From assembly GCA_003565815.1 (NCBI GenBank), contig PXAS01000119.1, forward strand, positions 1-23,069: DNA of 23,069 nucleotides, written 5' to 3'. Below are positions 1 through 7,169 of this stretch, piece after piece. Below the pieces are notes generated by a model. It worked only from the letters and a program-made list of their open reading frames with translations, was not told the origin of the DNA and did no database searches. This DNA comes from PVC group bacterium. Its GTDB lineage: Bacteria; Verrucomicrobiota; Kiritimatiellia; SS1-B-03-39; UBA6053. Position numbers and translations under genes: made by a program. The stretch's first letter is position 1. Each line of letters opens with the position of its first letter.

Positions 1-1
1 A

Positions 2-775
2 ACCATTCAGGTCATTCACAAAACCCTAGTGGACATGGGTTATCATGTGGAGTACAAAGTGCTGAATGCCCTGAACTTCGGCTTGCCCCAAAAACGGGAA
101 CGGGTTTGGATCGTGGGCTTCCGCGATCACGACAAACTGGAATGGCCGATCGGAGGACAGGCCATGAAACCCTTGGGTTCCATTTTGGAAAAAGACGTTG
201 AAGCCAAACACTACGCCTCCGAACACATCCGGTCCAAACGCTTGTTGAAGGCCCGCCCCAGGGCCGAACCCACCATCTGGCATGAGAACAAAGCGGGAAA
301 CATCAGCGTTTACCCCTATTCCTGCGCCTTGCGGGCAGGCGCGTCCTACAACTACCTGCTCGTCAATGGTGAGAGACGACTCACCCCCAGGGAAATGCTC
401 CGTCTGCAAGGATTTCCCGACAGCTTCCGCATCGTTTGCTCGGACAGCCAAACGCGAAAACAAGCTGGAAATAGCCTGCCCGTGAACGTAGCTCGTGCGG
501 TGCTCAGCCAAGTTTTGCGCACCATGGGATGCGGCCAGGATCCCGTGAATGGCAATATCCCGGTTCAAATGCGCGTTTTGGAAAACCCCGCCTCAAAGGA
601 AAAATATGCCGCCCGAAAAAAGTCCTATAAAGCAACAACCCCTTCCACTGCAAAAGAGTACGGCTCATTTCAGGCAGAAACTCACCCGCATATTCATTTG
701 ACCGGGAAAACGTACACACCTGTGATCCCGCGGAACTTGGTGGAGAAATCCTTTCTATTTGGAACGCCCGTGTAA
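2..775 (+). CDS. DNA (cytosine-5-)-methyltransferase, C-terminal part (5' truncated by window edge)
   Basis: This is the 3' part of a C5-cytosine DNA methyltransferase, which transfers a methyl group from S-adenosylmethionine to cytosine in a specific DNA site, usually as half of a restriction-modification system. The reading frame is open from the first bases, so the catalytic PCQ and SAM-binding motifs lie outside the window. Visible are motif VIII (GLPQKRERVW, about 83-112), the target-recognition stretch, motif IX (RRLTPREMLRLQGFPDSF, about 371-424) and motif X (QAGNSLPVNVA, 461-493). These are intact and in the canonical order. The protein should normally end soon after motif X. Here the frame continues to 775, and from about 606 it overlaps a second, better-looking coding frame, so the last 50 or so residues are probably out-of-frame translation of the neighbouring gene. 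The family call is firm. The site specificity cannot be read from the sequence. Confidence 0.88.
   Translation, partial: TIQVIHKTLVDMGYHVEYKVLNALNFGLPQKRERVWIVGFRDHDKLEWPIGGQAMKPLGSILEKDVEAKHYASEHIRSKRLLKARPRAEPTIWHENKAGNISVYPYSCALRAGASYNYLLVNGERRLTPREMLRLQGFPDSFRIVCSDSQTRKQAGNSLPVNVARAVLSQVLRTMGCGQDPVNGNIPVQMRVLENPASKEKYAARKKSYKATTPSTAKEYGSFQAETHPHIHLTGKTYTPVIPRNLVEKSFLFGTPV
596..608 (+). promoter_or_regulatory. Ribosome binding site and ATG of the gene behind the methyltransferase
   Basis: AAGGA at 596-600 is followed by a 5-nt spacer and ATG at 606-608. This is a near-ideal Shine-Dalgarno arrangement. It supports a genuine start in the third frame, inside the 3' end of the methyltransferase frame. 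Confidence 0.5.
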
Positions 776-1113
776 GCGCCATTCGCTCCCATTACGAACA
801 TCTTCGCACCGTCATTCTCATCAAGTCCGACGATTTGTTGGAATTGACCGTCTTCGAAACCGACACGATTCGCTATGATGCCAACGCATACAACTGGTCT
901 TGGAACCCAAACAAAAACCTCGTGGCACATGAAAAACAAGACAGTTCCCACCGATTCACATGGCAACCACACGGTTCGCAATTCACAATTGTCGAGGATG
1001 TCCCGGAGAAAAAACTCTGCCTGCGCCTGAAGCAACCGCCCGAATTGGATCACGAAAAAGTACTTGCCACCATGAATTTCGATGCGTCGTGGATTGAAGT
1101 GGTGAGGGTGTAA
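606..1113 (+). pseudogene. Frameshifted small gene next to the cytosine methyltransferase, function not recognised
   Basis: Two frames together make one plausible protein of about 169 residues. The start is ATG 606 behind a good AAGGA site, giving MPPEKSPIKQQPLPLQKS and onward until TGA at 699-701. The continuation is one frame over (631-1113) and has no ATG or GTG start of its own. It contains protein-like sequence: YSFDRENVHTCDPAELGG, AIRSHYEHLRTVILIKSDD, FTWQPHGSQFTIVEDVP, and an end at VRV followed by TAA at 1111-1113. Joining them needs a +1 shift, or loss of two bases, near 660-700. Position directly behind a methyltransferase suggests a restriction-modification partner, but no PD-(D/E)XK motif is evident and I do not recognise the family. 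It could also be a sequencing error, or a deletion joint between two genes. Confidence 0.5.
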
Positions 1114-1125
1114 ACTTTTTTCCGG

Positions 1126-1195
1126 CGCTCGGAAGCCATTGAAAAATATCTTCCGAGCGTTTGGAGTGCGGTAGCGAGTGCAACGAAGCTACCGC
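1126..1195. repeat. Two adjacent perfect hairpins, REP-like intergenic element
   Basis: The first inverted repeat pairs CGCTCGGAAG (1126-1135) with CTTCCGAGCG (1150-1159), 10 bp perfect with a 14-nt loop. The second pairs GCGGTAGC (1168-1175) with GCTACCGC (1188-1195), 8 bp perfect with a 12-nt loop. Neither is followed by a good T-run on the plus strand, so a REP/BIME-type repeat is at least as likely as a terminator. The rest of the 243-nt gap to 1356 shows nothing clear. A TTGACA at 1288-1293 has no good -10 partner. Confidence 0.5.
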
Positions 1196-1356
1196 TTTGG
1201 ACCACCTTGACCCTAGGTTCATGAAACTGGCGTGTCCAAAACCCCTCGGCAGTGCAAGGCTTTGATAAAATTCAAGCGGGTCTAAAGTTGACACCCGGTC
1301 CATCCGAACTAATCAATTCATTTCACGTTTCCAACCTCAAACCCGAGACCTACCCC

Positions 1357-2163
1357 ATGCGCATTGCCCGCGTCACCCTTGCATCCAATCAAACCGAATA
1401 CGTCCAACAACGCGGCGAGGAATGGCTCCGCCTGGAAGGCTCCCCGAGCGAAGGCTTGACGAGCACCGGCGAATCCGTGACCCCCCTTCGCTTTTTGCCG
1501 CCGCTGGACCCCCGGGTCGTGTACGCCATAGGCGTGAACTACCGGGAACATGCCCTCGAAATGAAAGCCGCGATTCCCGACAACCCGGTGGTGACCATGA
1601 AAAACCCGGCTTCGGTCATCGGACACGGGGACACCGTCCTGCTTCCCCGCTTTCTTGCCAGCGATTCGGTGGACTACGAGGTGGAGCTGGCCATTGTCAT
1701 CGGCAAATCCTGCAAAAACATCCGCAAAGAAGATGCCTTGGATTACGTGGCCGGTTTCACCATCGCCAACGACGTCAGCGCCCGCGACTGGCAGAAAATT
1801 TTCAGCGGCGGACAATGGGTGCGGGGGAAAAGTTTCGATACCTTTTGTCCGCTCGGTCCGGTCATGGTAACGCCGGATGAATTGGGCGATCCCAACAACC
1901 TGGAAGTGAAGTTCGAACTCAACGGCGAAACCCTGCAATCCTCCAACACCTCGGACATGATCTTCAGCGTGCCCGAACTCATCGTCTTTCTCAGTGGCAG
2001 CGCCACCCTTTTGCCGGGGACCGTGATTCTCACCGGGACCCCGCCCGGCGTGGGGGCCGCCCGCACGCCGCCCCGCTACTTGCAGGCGGGCGACCGCATG
2101 GTCACCTCCATCGCCGGAATCGGCTCGCTCGTCAACACCGTGGAGGAGGAACCCCTGCCCTGA
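1357..2163 (+). CDS. Fumarylacetoacetate hydrolase (FAH) family protein
   Basis: This is a 268-aa soluble enzyme of the FAH superfamily, whose members hydrolyse, decarboxylate or isomerise acylpyruvate-type substrates with a divalent metal. The sequence shows the fold's signature segments: GVNYREHALE (about 59-68), KNPASVIGHGDTVLLP (82-97), the metal ligands E108 and E110 in DYEVELAIV, and D139 in IANDVSARDWQ. It also has K158 in GKSFDTFCPLGP and the C-terminal LPGTVILTGTPPGVG. ATG 1357 is chosen because residues upstream look non-coding and MRIARV is a typical N-terminus. The frame stays open upstream to a TTG at 1252. A gap of only 14 nt separates it from the amidase gene, suggesting a catabolic two-gene operon. 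The exact substrate is unknown; annotations such as ureidoglycolate lyase or 2-hydroxyhepta-2,4-diene-1,7-dioate isomerase are common over-calls. Confidence 0.9.
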   Translation: MRIARVTLASNQTEYVQQRGEEWLRLEGSPSEGLTSTGESVTPLRFLPPLDPRVVYAIGVNYREHALEMKAAIPDNPVVTMKNPASVIGHGDTVLLPRFLASDSVDYEVELAIVIGKSCKNIRKEDALDYVAGFTIANDVSARDWQKIFSGGQWVRGKSFDTFCPLGPVMVTPDELGDPNNLEVKFELNGETLQSSNTSDMIFSVPELIVFLSGSATLLPGTVILTGTPPGVGAARTPPRYLQAGDRMVTSIAGIGSLVNTVEEEPLP

Positions 2164-2177
2164 CAACGGAAACCATT

Positions 2178-3116
2178 TTGGAACGCATCCGCAATATACC
2201 GGAAGCGCGGCGTCGCTCCGTGTTTGCCTCTCTGCGTTCTCCGGAATTGATCCGCGCCGAAGAGGCGGAATTCCGCCGGAAACAGCTTCCGCTGGCGGGC
2301 ACCTCCTGTTTTTTGAAGGACACCTATGACGTGACGGGTCTGCCCACCCGGGCCTCGTCCCGTTTTCTGGAGCGGGTCCGTCCCGGCCCCCACGACGACG
2401 GCGCCCTGGCAAAAAAACTGCGCGCCCTGGGGGTCTGCATTCTCGGAAAAACCCACATGAATGAGTTCGCCTACGGGCTGGACGGCGCGAACCCGCATTA
2501 TGGGGATTGTCCGCATCCCTTTCTTCCGGGGCATTGTTCCGGCGGGTCCAGCAGCGGCAGCGCCTGGGTGGTGGCCAAAGGTCTGGTTCCGCTCGCGTTC
2601 GGGACGGACACCGGCGGTTCCATTCGCGTGCCCGCCGCCTTTTGCGGCCTCGCGGGCCTTCGGATTCCCCCCAACGCGTGGTCGAAAGACGGTTGCTTCC
2701 CCTTGTCGCCCGGATTCGATACCGCGGGCTGGTTTACCCGGACCCTCCCCGAAATGGCACGATTCACCCGGCATTTGCTGGATCTGCCCCCGGCACCGGC
2801 CTCGGCCCAGCCGCTCCGGGTCCTGAATGCCGTCCCCGGTCATCCCATCCTCACCCCATTTGTGGACCGATATTTTCCCCGGGCGGTGGCCCGCGCCGAT
2901 TTTGCCGATCCGCAACAGGCCGAAGCGCGACTGCACGCCTTCAGCGTCCTGCAAAGCCGGGAGGCCATGGAGGTTCACAACGCATGGATCGACACATACG
3001 CCGACGAATACGACCCCAAGGTCCGGGCACTCATTCTCCGGGCCCGCGCCTGGACGGACGCGGAAATCGCACAAGCCATGCAAATGGAGAAAGATCTGCA
3101 AAGCCAAATTCGGTAA
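2178..3116 (+). CDS. Amidase (amidase-signature family), cut short by an in-frame stop
   Basis: This is an amidase-signature hydrolase that cleaves a carboxylic amide through a Ser-cisSer-Lys triad. All three catalytic positions are visible: K47 in FLKDTYDV, the GGSSSGSA loop (about 122-129) and the nucleophile S148 in GTDTGGSIRVP. The spacing of KDTYDVTG, KTHMNEFAYG and GFDTAGWFTR resembles the short AMI1/indole-acetamide-hydrolase type (from family memory, not searched). The start is TTG 2178 with GGA 7 nt upstream; no ATG is available in frame. Translation stops at TAA 3114-3116 after 312 residues. The same frame then continues for 77 family-like residues to 3347, so the stop is premature. 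The triad is retained, but the missing C-terminal part helps form the amidase core, so activity is doubtful. It probably shares a transcript with the FAH gene. Confidence 0.82.
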   Translation: MERIRNIPEARRRSVFASLRSPELIRAEEAEFRRKQLPLAGTSCFLKDTYDVTGLPTRASSRFLERVRPGPHDDGALAKKLRALGVCILGKTHMNEFAYGLDGANPHYGDCPHPFLPGHCSGGSSSGSAWVVAKGLVPLAFGTDTGGSIRVPAAFCGLAGLRIPPNAWSKDGCFPLSPGFDTAGWFTRTLPEMARFTRHLLDLPPAPASAQPLRVLNAVPGHPILTPFVDRYFPRAVARADFADPQQAEARLHAFSVLQSREAMEVHNAWIDTYADEYDPKVRALILRARAWTDAEIAQAMQMEKDLQSQIR

Positions 3117-3347
3117 TTATTCCGCGGCAACGATGTCTTGCTGTTGCCCGTGAGTTCCTCCCCGTCTCCGCCCTCGCCCATGACCCAAGCCCAACGTTCC
3201 GCCCTGCTCACCCAGACCGCCATCGGCAGCCTCTGCCGCCTCGCCGTGCTCACCCTGCCCGTCCCCGGCCCGGACGGATCTTACGGCATCCAATGCCTCC
3301 TTCCGCCCGACAGATGGCGGGAGGTGTTGACGCGAATCTTCGCGTAG
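3117..3347 (+). pseudogene. C-terminal remnant of the amidase, in frame after the premature stop
   Basis: This stretch lies in exactly the same frame as the amidase, directly after its TAA. It reads LFRGNDVLLLPVSSSPSPP, then TQTAIGSLCRLAVLTLPVP, and ends WREVLTRIFA. These match the usual amidase C-terminal pattern: a hydrophobic strand ending in a Pro/Ser loop, then an 'AGLP' type helix and 'P' strand. One substitution (for example GAA or CAA to TAA) would explain the interruption. There is no convincing independent start: the TTG at 3138 is not preceded by a Shine-Dalgarno site. It would be expressed only by readthrough. Confidence 0.7.
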
Positions 3348-3397
3348 CGCGACAGTCCCTTGTCGCGAACGGCAGGTTATCGGCAGGGACTGCCGAT
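3348..3397. repeat. Tandem hairpins between convergent genes (REP-like or terminator)
   Basis: CGCGACA (3348-3354) pairs with TGTCGCG (3361-3367) across a 6-nt loop. ATCGGCAG (3379-3386) pairs with CTGCCGAT (3390-3397) across a 3-nt loop. Both stems are perfect. They sit between two converging coding regions and could block read-through from both sides, though no T-run follows. The similarity in style to the hairpin pair at 1126-1195 suggests a genome repeat class. Confidence 0.5.
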
Positions 3398-3407
3398 CTA
3401 CGGGACA

Positions 3408-4091
3408 TCACTCGTCACTCACCTGGGGAGTTTCCACGCGGCTGACGAAGGCGAGCACGAGGGTGAAGAAACAAACCACGAGATTGAACAGGGGGATCTG
3501 TAGGTCAGCGGGCAGGCTGTAGATCATGGTGACCGCCGGAATCCAGATGATCCAGGCGCTGACCATAATGGTCCAGTATCGGTGTGCGAAGTCCCCCCGC
3601 AGCCCTTCCCAGGCGCGGGAAACGGAAAATCCGGCGTCCTTCCATGCGTAGAAACACATCGATACCGGGGTGGCGTAGAGAATGTTGTAGGGCCCTTGGT
3701 CGAGAAGAACCTTTTTGAAGAGGGTGACGGGATCGTTGTCTTGCCCAAACCAGTGCCCCTGCAGGCGATAAAGGGTGTCCACCATCAGTCCCTGCACCGC
3801 CCAGAATACGAGAAAAAACACAAATTGCGCCCACACTTGGCCTTTGGGAATGCGCCCGCGGTACAAAAGCACGCTCCAGGAAACGAGTCCGCCGAACATC
3901 ATGGTCGAGAGGGCGGAAAACAGATATCCATGCCGGTTTTTGAGTGCGCCGATCTCCTCGAACGCGGGACGGGTGGCGGGGACGAGGAAATAGAGCAAGA
4001 GTATGACCCCGGCGGCGGACTGGAGCACCAAGGCCGGGAAACGATTGCGCCGGAAGGCTTCGCGGCAAACGGAGAGTGTGGAGGCGGGCAT
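3408..4091 (-). CDS. Polytopic membrane protein, possibly Mpv17/PMP22-like
   Basis: This is a 227-aa integral membrane protein with four or more hydrophobic segments: FPALVLQSAAGVILLLYFLV (near residues 18-37), a segment around LFSALSTMMFGGLVSWSVLL, one around FVFFLVFWAVQGLMV, and the C-terminal pair IMVSAWIIWIPAVTMIYSLP and LFNLVVCFFTLVLAFVS. The central KKVLLDQGPYNILYATP, followed by an aromatic/Trp-rich helix pair, recalls the DQ...P and W..WP..Q..NF motifs of Mpv17/PMP22 proteins. That assignment is from memory and tentative. ATG 4091 is chosen because the longer frame upstream only translates the tRNA-Ser gene. The start lies 10 nt after the tRNA CCA end and has no visible Shine-Dalgarno, so the gene is probably co-transcribed with the tRNA or uses a leaderless-like start after tRNA processing. 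Function is unknown. Confidence 0.7.
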   Translation of the reverse strand: MPASTLSVCREAFRRNRFPALVLQSAAGVILLLYFLVPATRPAFEEIGALKNRHGYLFSALSTMMFGGLVSWSVLLYRGRIPKGQVWAQFVFFLVFWAVQGLMVDTLYRLQGHWFGQDNDPVTLFKKVLLDQGPYNILYATPVSMCFYAWKDAGFSVSRAWEGLRGDFAHRYWTIMVSAWIIWIPAVTMIYSLPADLQIPLFNLVVCFFTLVLAFVSRVETPQVSDE

Positions 4092-4101
4092 GAATTCAAA
4101 A

Positions 4102-4190
<89 letters not shown>

Positions 4191-4305
4191 GAGGAAGGAA
4201 ATATTCATTAGCAGACAGCATCAAAAATGGCTAGCCTTTTCATCAAGTGATTTTGAAATTTCACTCATGTTGCGGAAGATCATCAAGCCGTTGGACCAAG
4301 ACTAA

Positions 4306-4463
4306 GGGCCCACGCAAAAATAACTTCACATTTTGACCGCCGATGCATCGCGTCCTGCGGCGTTACGAAAAAACGAAATATTGCTAATATTCCTTTGTCT
4401 TCGCGCCTTGCAGGTCACGCGCCTCGACGCTCAAAATCTGTGAAGTTATTTTTGCGTGGACCC
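4306..4463. mobile_element. 158-bp near-palindromic, MITE-like element with TAA flanking repeats
   Basis: The outer 25 bp of each end are inverted copies matching at 24 of 25 positions (4306-4330 against 4439-4463). The arms contain CCACGCAAAAATAACTTCA. Partial dyad symmetry continues inward through the GC-rich parts to a central AATATT-GCT-AATATT (4377-4391), which sits almost exactly at the midpoint. Both sides carry TAA (4303-4305 and 4464-4466), a candidate 3-bp target duplication. There is no coding sequence. A non-autonomous insertion mobilised in trans is the best fit. As RNA it would fold into one long hairpin and could end transcription of the methyltransferase whose stop is 29 nt away. 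The remaining 95 nt between 4209 and 4303 show nothing I can name. Confidence 0.6.
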
Positions 4464-4492
4464 TAAGGCCAACCCTCAAAAGCGAGTGATCA

Positions 4493-5191
4493 TCATGTCC
4501 CAAATTTTTTTTGGTTTTCAAGTAAAATCAATTGACGTTGGTCATCCGTCAAATCATCTGAATGTGCAATACGCTTTGCCACCCCATTCAAAGAATTTTC
4601 TTCCACGTCCTCATTTCCCCATTGATCCCAACCATTTCTTTGAAATCTTGCAAAAAGCTCCAGGTATGGACCGGGTGAGCATGATTCCACAAGATTATAC
4701 ATTTCGTCGGGTTTTCTAGAGTGTTCACGTTTACGTGTAGACAACAAATTCACTTGGGTTCTGCCAGGTTGCAATGTTCGCATGCTCCCGCGAACACCAA
4801 ACAGCAATAACTCCGTGACATTTCGAAAATAAAATCCAACGCCCCTTCCATCCGGACCGCCATCTTTGCGAATTTTATACCAAACGATATTTGTTTTATA
4901 TGTAAATCCCCATGCTTCCATGACTTTCAAGCCTTCAAGCAACAAAGCATTTGGCACCCAAAGATATAGATGAGATCGCGCCGCCGCAACGTCAGCTACG
5001 GGTAAATCCATGATCTCTTTTAACTCCATGGTGGGATACCTCAAAAGCCTGCGATGCTCGGGTGCAACTTTTCCGGTTCGGTTCTGAAATTGCCATGGAG
5101 GATCTGCCAAAATGGTCGAATAAGGACCTTTGGCCTTGTTTGTTAAATCTTTGGCTGGATTCAGTTCGGTGATGTTCGTTATTTGACTCAT
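4493..5191 (-). CDS. MT-A70 family DNA adenine methyltransferase
   Basis: This is a 232-aa predicted N6-adenine methyltransferase of the MT-A70 class. The catalytic DPPW (residues 30-33, in STILADPPWQFQ) is intact. It is followed by family-typical segments: YPTMELKEIMDLPV, HLYLWVPNALLLEGLKVMEA, TNIVWYKIRK, and the downstream FRNVTELLLFGVRG and RKREHSRKPDEMYNLVE. ATG 5191 (MSQITNITEL) is chosen over the longer open frame because AAAGGA and AGGA lie just upstream and the extension is cysteine/arginine-rich and family-unlike. It begins 14 nt after the endonuclease frame ends, on the same strand, so it is its likely protective partner. Base composition is visibly AT-richer than the flanking secretion genes, consistent with lateral acquisition. 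The modified site is not readable; a BglII/BstYI-like target (AGATCT or RGATCY) is only inferred from the neighbour. Confidence 0.88.
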   Translation of the reverse strand: MSQITNITELNPAKDLTNKAKGPYSTILADPPWQFQNRTGKVAPEHRRLLRYPTMELKEIMDLPVADVAAARSHLYLWVPNALLLEGLKVMEAWGFTYKTNIVWYKIRKDGGPDGRGVGFYFRNVTELLLFGVRGSMRTLQPGRTQVNLLSTRKREHSRKPDEMYNLVESCSPGPYLELFARFQRNGWDQWGNEDVEENSLNGVAKRIAHSDDLTDDQRQLILLENQKKFGT

Positions 5192-5205
5192 TTTCCTATG
5201 TCCTT

Positions 5206-5936
5206 TCAATCGTTCACAACGACATCTTTCGGAATGCCGATTAAAACCAGTGGGCAAGGATTCCCAACACCTCGATCCACACGATCTTTCAATTTTCTCC
5301 AATGGGTGGTTGACTCCGCAAATTTGTCATGTGCAAATACAGTGGCCCAACCTTTTTCAAAATCCGTATGCTTCTGAGCGGCATTTTCGATTAATTTCTT
5401 TTGCCTTGTCGTAGGGCTGTAAAATTGTTCCAATTTCCCCATGGAATCAATGTTTCGGTTTCTCGCAAAGTCTTCAATAATATCACAAAGCGCCAAATTC
5501 AGCGAGCTACCTCTTGTAATAATTCCACCCACGGAAATCACGCCATCCGCATGCAATCTTTTGAAATTCTCCAAATCCCGATCAAAAAATTGATCCTTGT
5601 TATTCCATTCTATTTCCAGGGCAAAAACCCCGGTAGAAAACTTTTTCACATGGTCAATTTCGTGTGATACGGATTCTTTTTCTTCTCCATCCACAATTTT
5701 TTTATTTCAAAATTATGTTTTCTCCATCCAAACTTTTCAGATAACTCCTTACGTATTCTTTGAGTAAGTTGTCCTTCACCCCCGCCACCCTTCACCAACT
5801 CAGAGGCCGGAAGACTAACATTCGAAAGTACTTTTTCCAATTCTTCCACAGCCAAGGGCATATCATGCCGTAGTATGGCTTCGGCATGATGTAACATCAA
5901 AATTTCAAAATTTTTCTCTTTGAGTGTTTCAAACAT
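5206..5936 (-). pseudogene. BglII/BstYI-like type II restriction endonuclease, split by a frameshift at an A7 tract
   Basis: Two overlapping frames form one endonuclease of about 243 residues. The first starts at ATG 5936 (MFETLKEKNFEILMLHHAEA) and runs through ELVKGGGGEGQLTQRIRKEL to WRKHNFEIKK. The second continues IVDGEEKESVSHEIDHVKKF, ALEIEWNNKDQFFDRDLENF, ADGVISVGGIITRG and ends at 5206. EIDH and LEIEWNNKD are the probable catalytic acidic residues of the PD-(D/E)XK core. The family name is from recognition of the overall pattern. The frames meet at seven A residues on the minus strand (5697-5703). In the first frame they read A-AAA-AAA, and a -1 shift, or one extra A, restores a continuous protein. 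Family length is otherwise normal. Possible explanations are a disabling deletion, phase variation, slippage-dependent expression or a homopolymer sequencing error. Confidence 0.72.
5697..5703 (-). other. A7 slippery tract at the endonuclease frame junction
   Basis: On the minus strand the codons read ATA AAA AAA TTG, giving the slippery pattern A-AAA-AAA. A -1 slip yields AAA AAA ATT GTG GAT and joins the two halves of the endonuclease exactly. Homopolymers of this kind support ribosomal or transcriptional slippage and are also indel hot spots. Confidence 0.6.
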
Positions 5937-5981
5937 TTATATTTTCCATATGCCAGCAGTAGACTGTAGCGTCAAGTTTAT

Positions 5982-7169
5982 TCACCCCAACAGGCCCCGG
6001 TTCAAGCGCAGCATGGGCAGGAGGATGGCGAGGGCGACGAGGAGGATGAGAATGCCCACCCCGACAATCAGCAGGGGTTCCAACAAAGCTAGGGCGCGTC
6101 GAAGGCCGCGGTCCCAGGCGCGTTGATGTCCTCTGGCCGCGTGCCGCATGAGGGATCCCAGTTCGCCGGACGCTTCGCCGGCCCGGGCCCATCCGGGCAG
6201 GTCTTCACACAATACCGGAATTCCGGTAAGCGCGTCGGCAAGGCGGCTTCCGTGGGCCACTTGATCGGCGGCGACACGCACTTGATTCATGATCCATACC
6301 GAACCGGTGGCGCGTCCGGCGGTTTCGAGGGCGCGTTGCAAGGGAATGCCCCCTTCCATGAGGAGCGCGAGGGTGCGCGCGAAGCGGGCCCGGGCCAATG
6401 ATCCCAGGGGGGAACCCAAAATGGGCATCCGGAAACGCCGCCGCGGAAAAAGTCCGCCCGGTTTGCGCATGGCGTGGCGGATGCCGGCCACGAGGCTCGC
6501 GAGGACGATGAGGAACACAAGGGCTCCCGCCGGATGCCGGAGGGCGTTTCCAAAGGAAAGCACGTACCGGGTGAGGGCGGGAAGCTCTTGGTTGACCCCC
6601 GAGAGCAGGCGGTCATACGCGGGCAGCAGAAAACCGACCAATACGCCGAGAACGACCAGGGCGAGAACGGAGACCACGGCCGGATACACCAGGGCGGTTC
6701 GGATTTGTTCGCTGACCCCGGCCTCTTCTTCGAGGTGATCGGCCAATACGAGGCACACCGTCGACAGGCGTCCGGCGGATTCTCCGGCGGCGAGCACGGC
6801 GGTTTCATCGTCGCGCACGCCGCGCAAGCGCCGGGCGAGCACTTGGCTGAAATCCGCGCCTTCCCGCACCTCGTCGCCAACGGCGGACAAGGCTTCGGCG
6901 CCGGCGGCCAGTTCCGGGTTCTCGCTGAGCAAACGCAGGGCGCGGTCCAGCGGCAGTCCGGCGTGCAGCAGTGCACCGAGTTCACGGTAGAGAATGGAAC
7001 GGTGGTTGGCGTTGAATTTCCCTTTGCCGCTGCCGGCGGCGCGGACCTGGCGCGGAAAAATCCCCTGTCCAATGAGATCCTCGCGAGCCTCTTTGGCATT
7101 CAAGGCTTCCACCCTGCCTTTGCGGAGCTTTCCGGCGGCGGTGTATCCCTGATAGAGAAAGGTGGGCAT
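5982..7169 (-). CDS. gspF: Type II secretion system inner-membrane platform protein GspF
   Basis: This is a 395-aa polytopic inner-membrane protein that couples the secretion ATPase to pseudopilus assembly. The N-terminus, MPTFLYQGYTAAGKLRKGRV, is the standard F-family start. Two related cytoplasmic GspF domains follow: ILYRELGALLHAGLPLDRAL (about 59-78), then ARFARTLALLMEGGIPLQRA in the second repeat. Hydrophobic segments include VYPAVVSVLALVVLGVLVGF and the C-terminal LLEPLLIVGVGILILLVALA. Length is normal for the family (about 400). Its ATG shares one base with the gspE stop (TAATG), so translation is coupled. It ends the operon. No pseudopilin (gspG) follows; an unrelated restriction gene begins within 50 nt. 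A type IV pilus PilC role is the alternative reading, but lpxA linkage and the partner secretin fit type II secretion. Confidence 0.92.
   Translation of the reverse strand: MPTFLYQGYTAAGKLRKGRVEALNAKEAREDLIGQGIFPRQVRAAGSGKGKFNANHRSILYRELGALLHAGLPLDRALRLLSENPELAAGAEALSAVGDEVREGADFSQVLARRLRGVRDDETAVLAAGESAGRLSTVCLVLADHLEEEAGVSEQIRTALVYPAVVSVLALVVLGVLVGFLLPAYDRLLSGVNQELPALTRYVLSFGNALRHPAGALVFLIVLASLVAGIRHAMRKPGGLFPRRRFRMPILGSPLGSLARARFARTLALLMEGGIPLQRALETAGRATGSVWIMNQVRVAADQVAHGSRLADALTGIPVLCEDLPGWARAGEASGELGSLMRHAARGHQRAWDRGLRRALALLEPLLIVGVGILILLVALAILLPMLRLNRGLLG

Noticed and set aside
1288..1316. TTGACA at 1288-1293 as promoter for the FAH-amidase pair
   Set aside because: No acceptable -10 hexamer at 16-18 bp spacing (about 3 of 6 matches at best).
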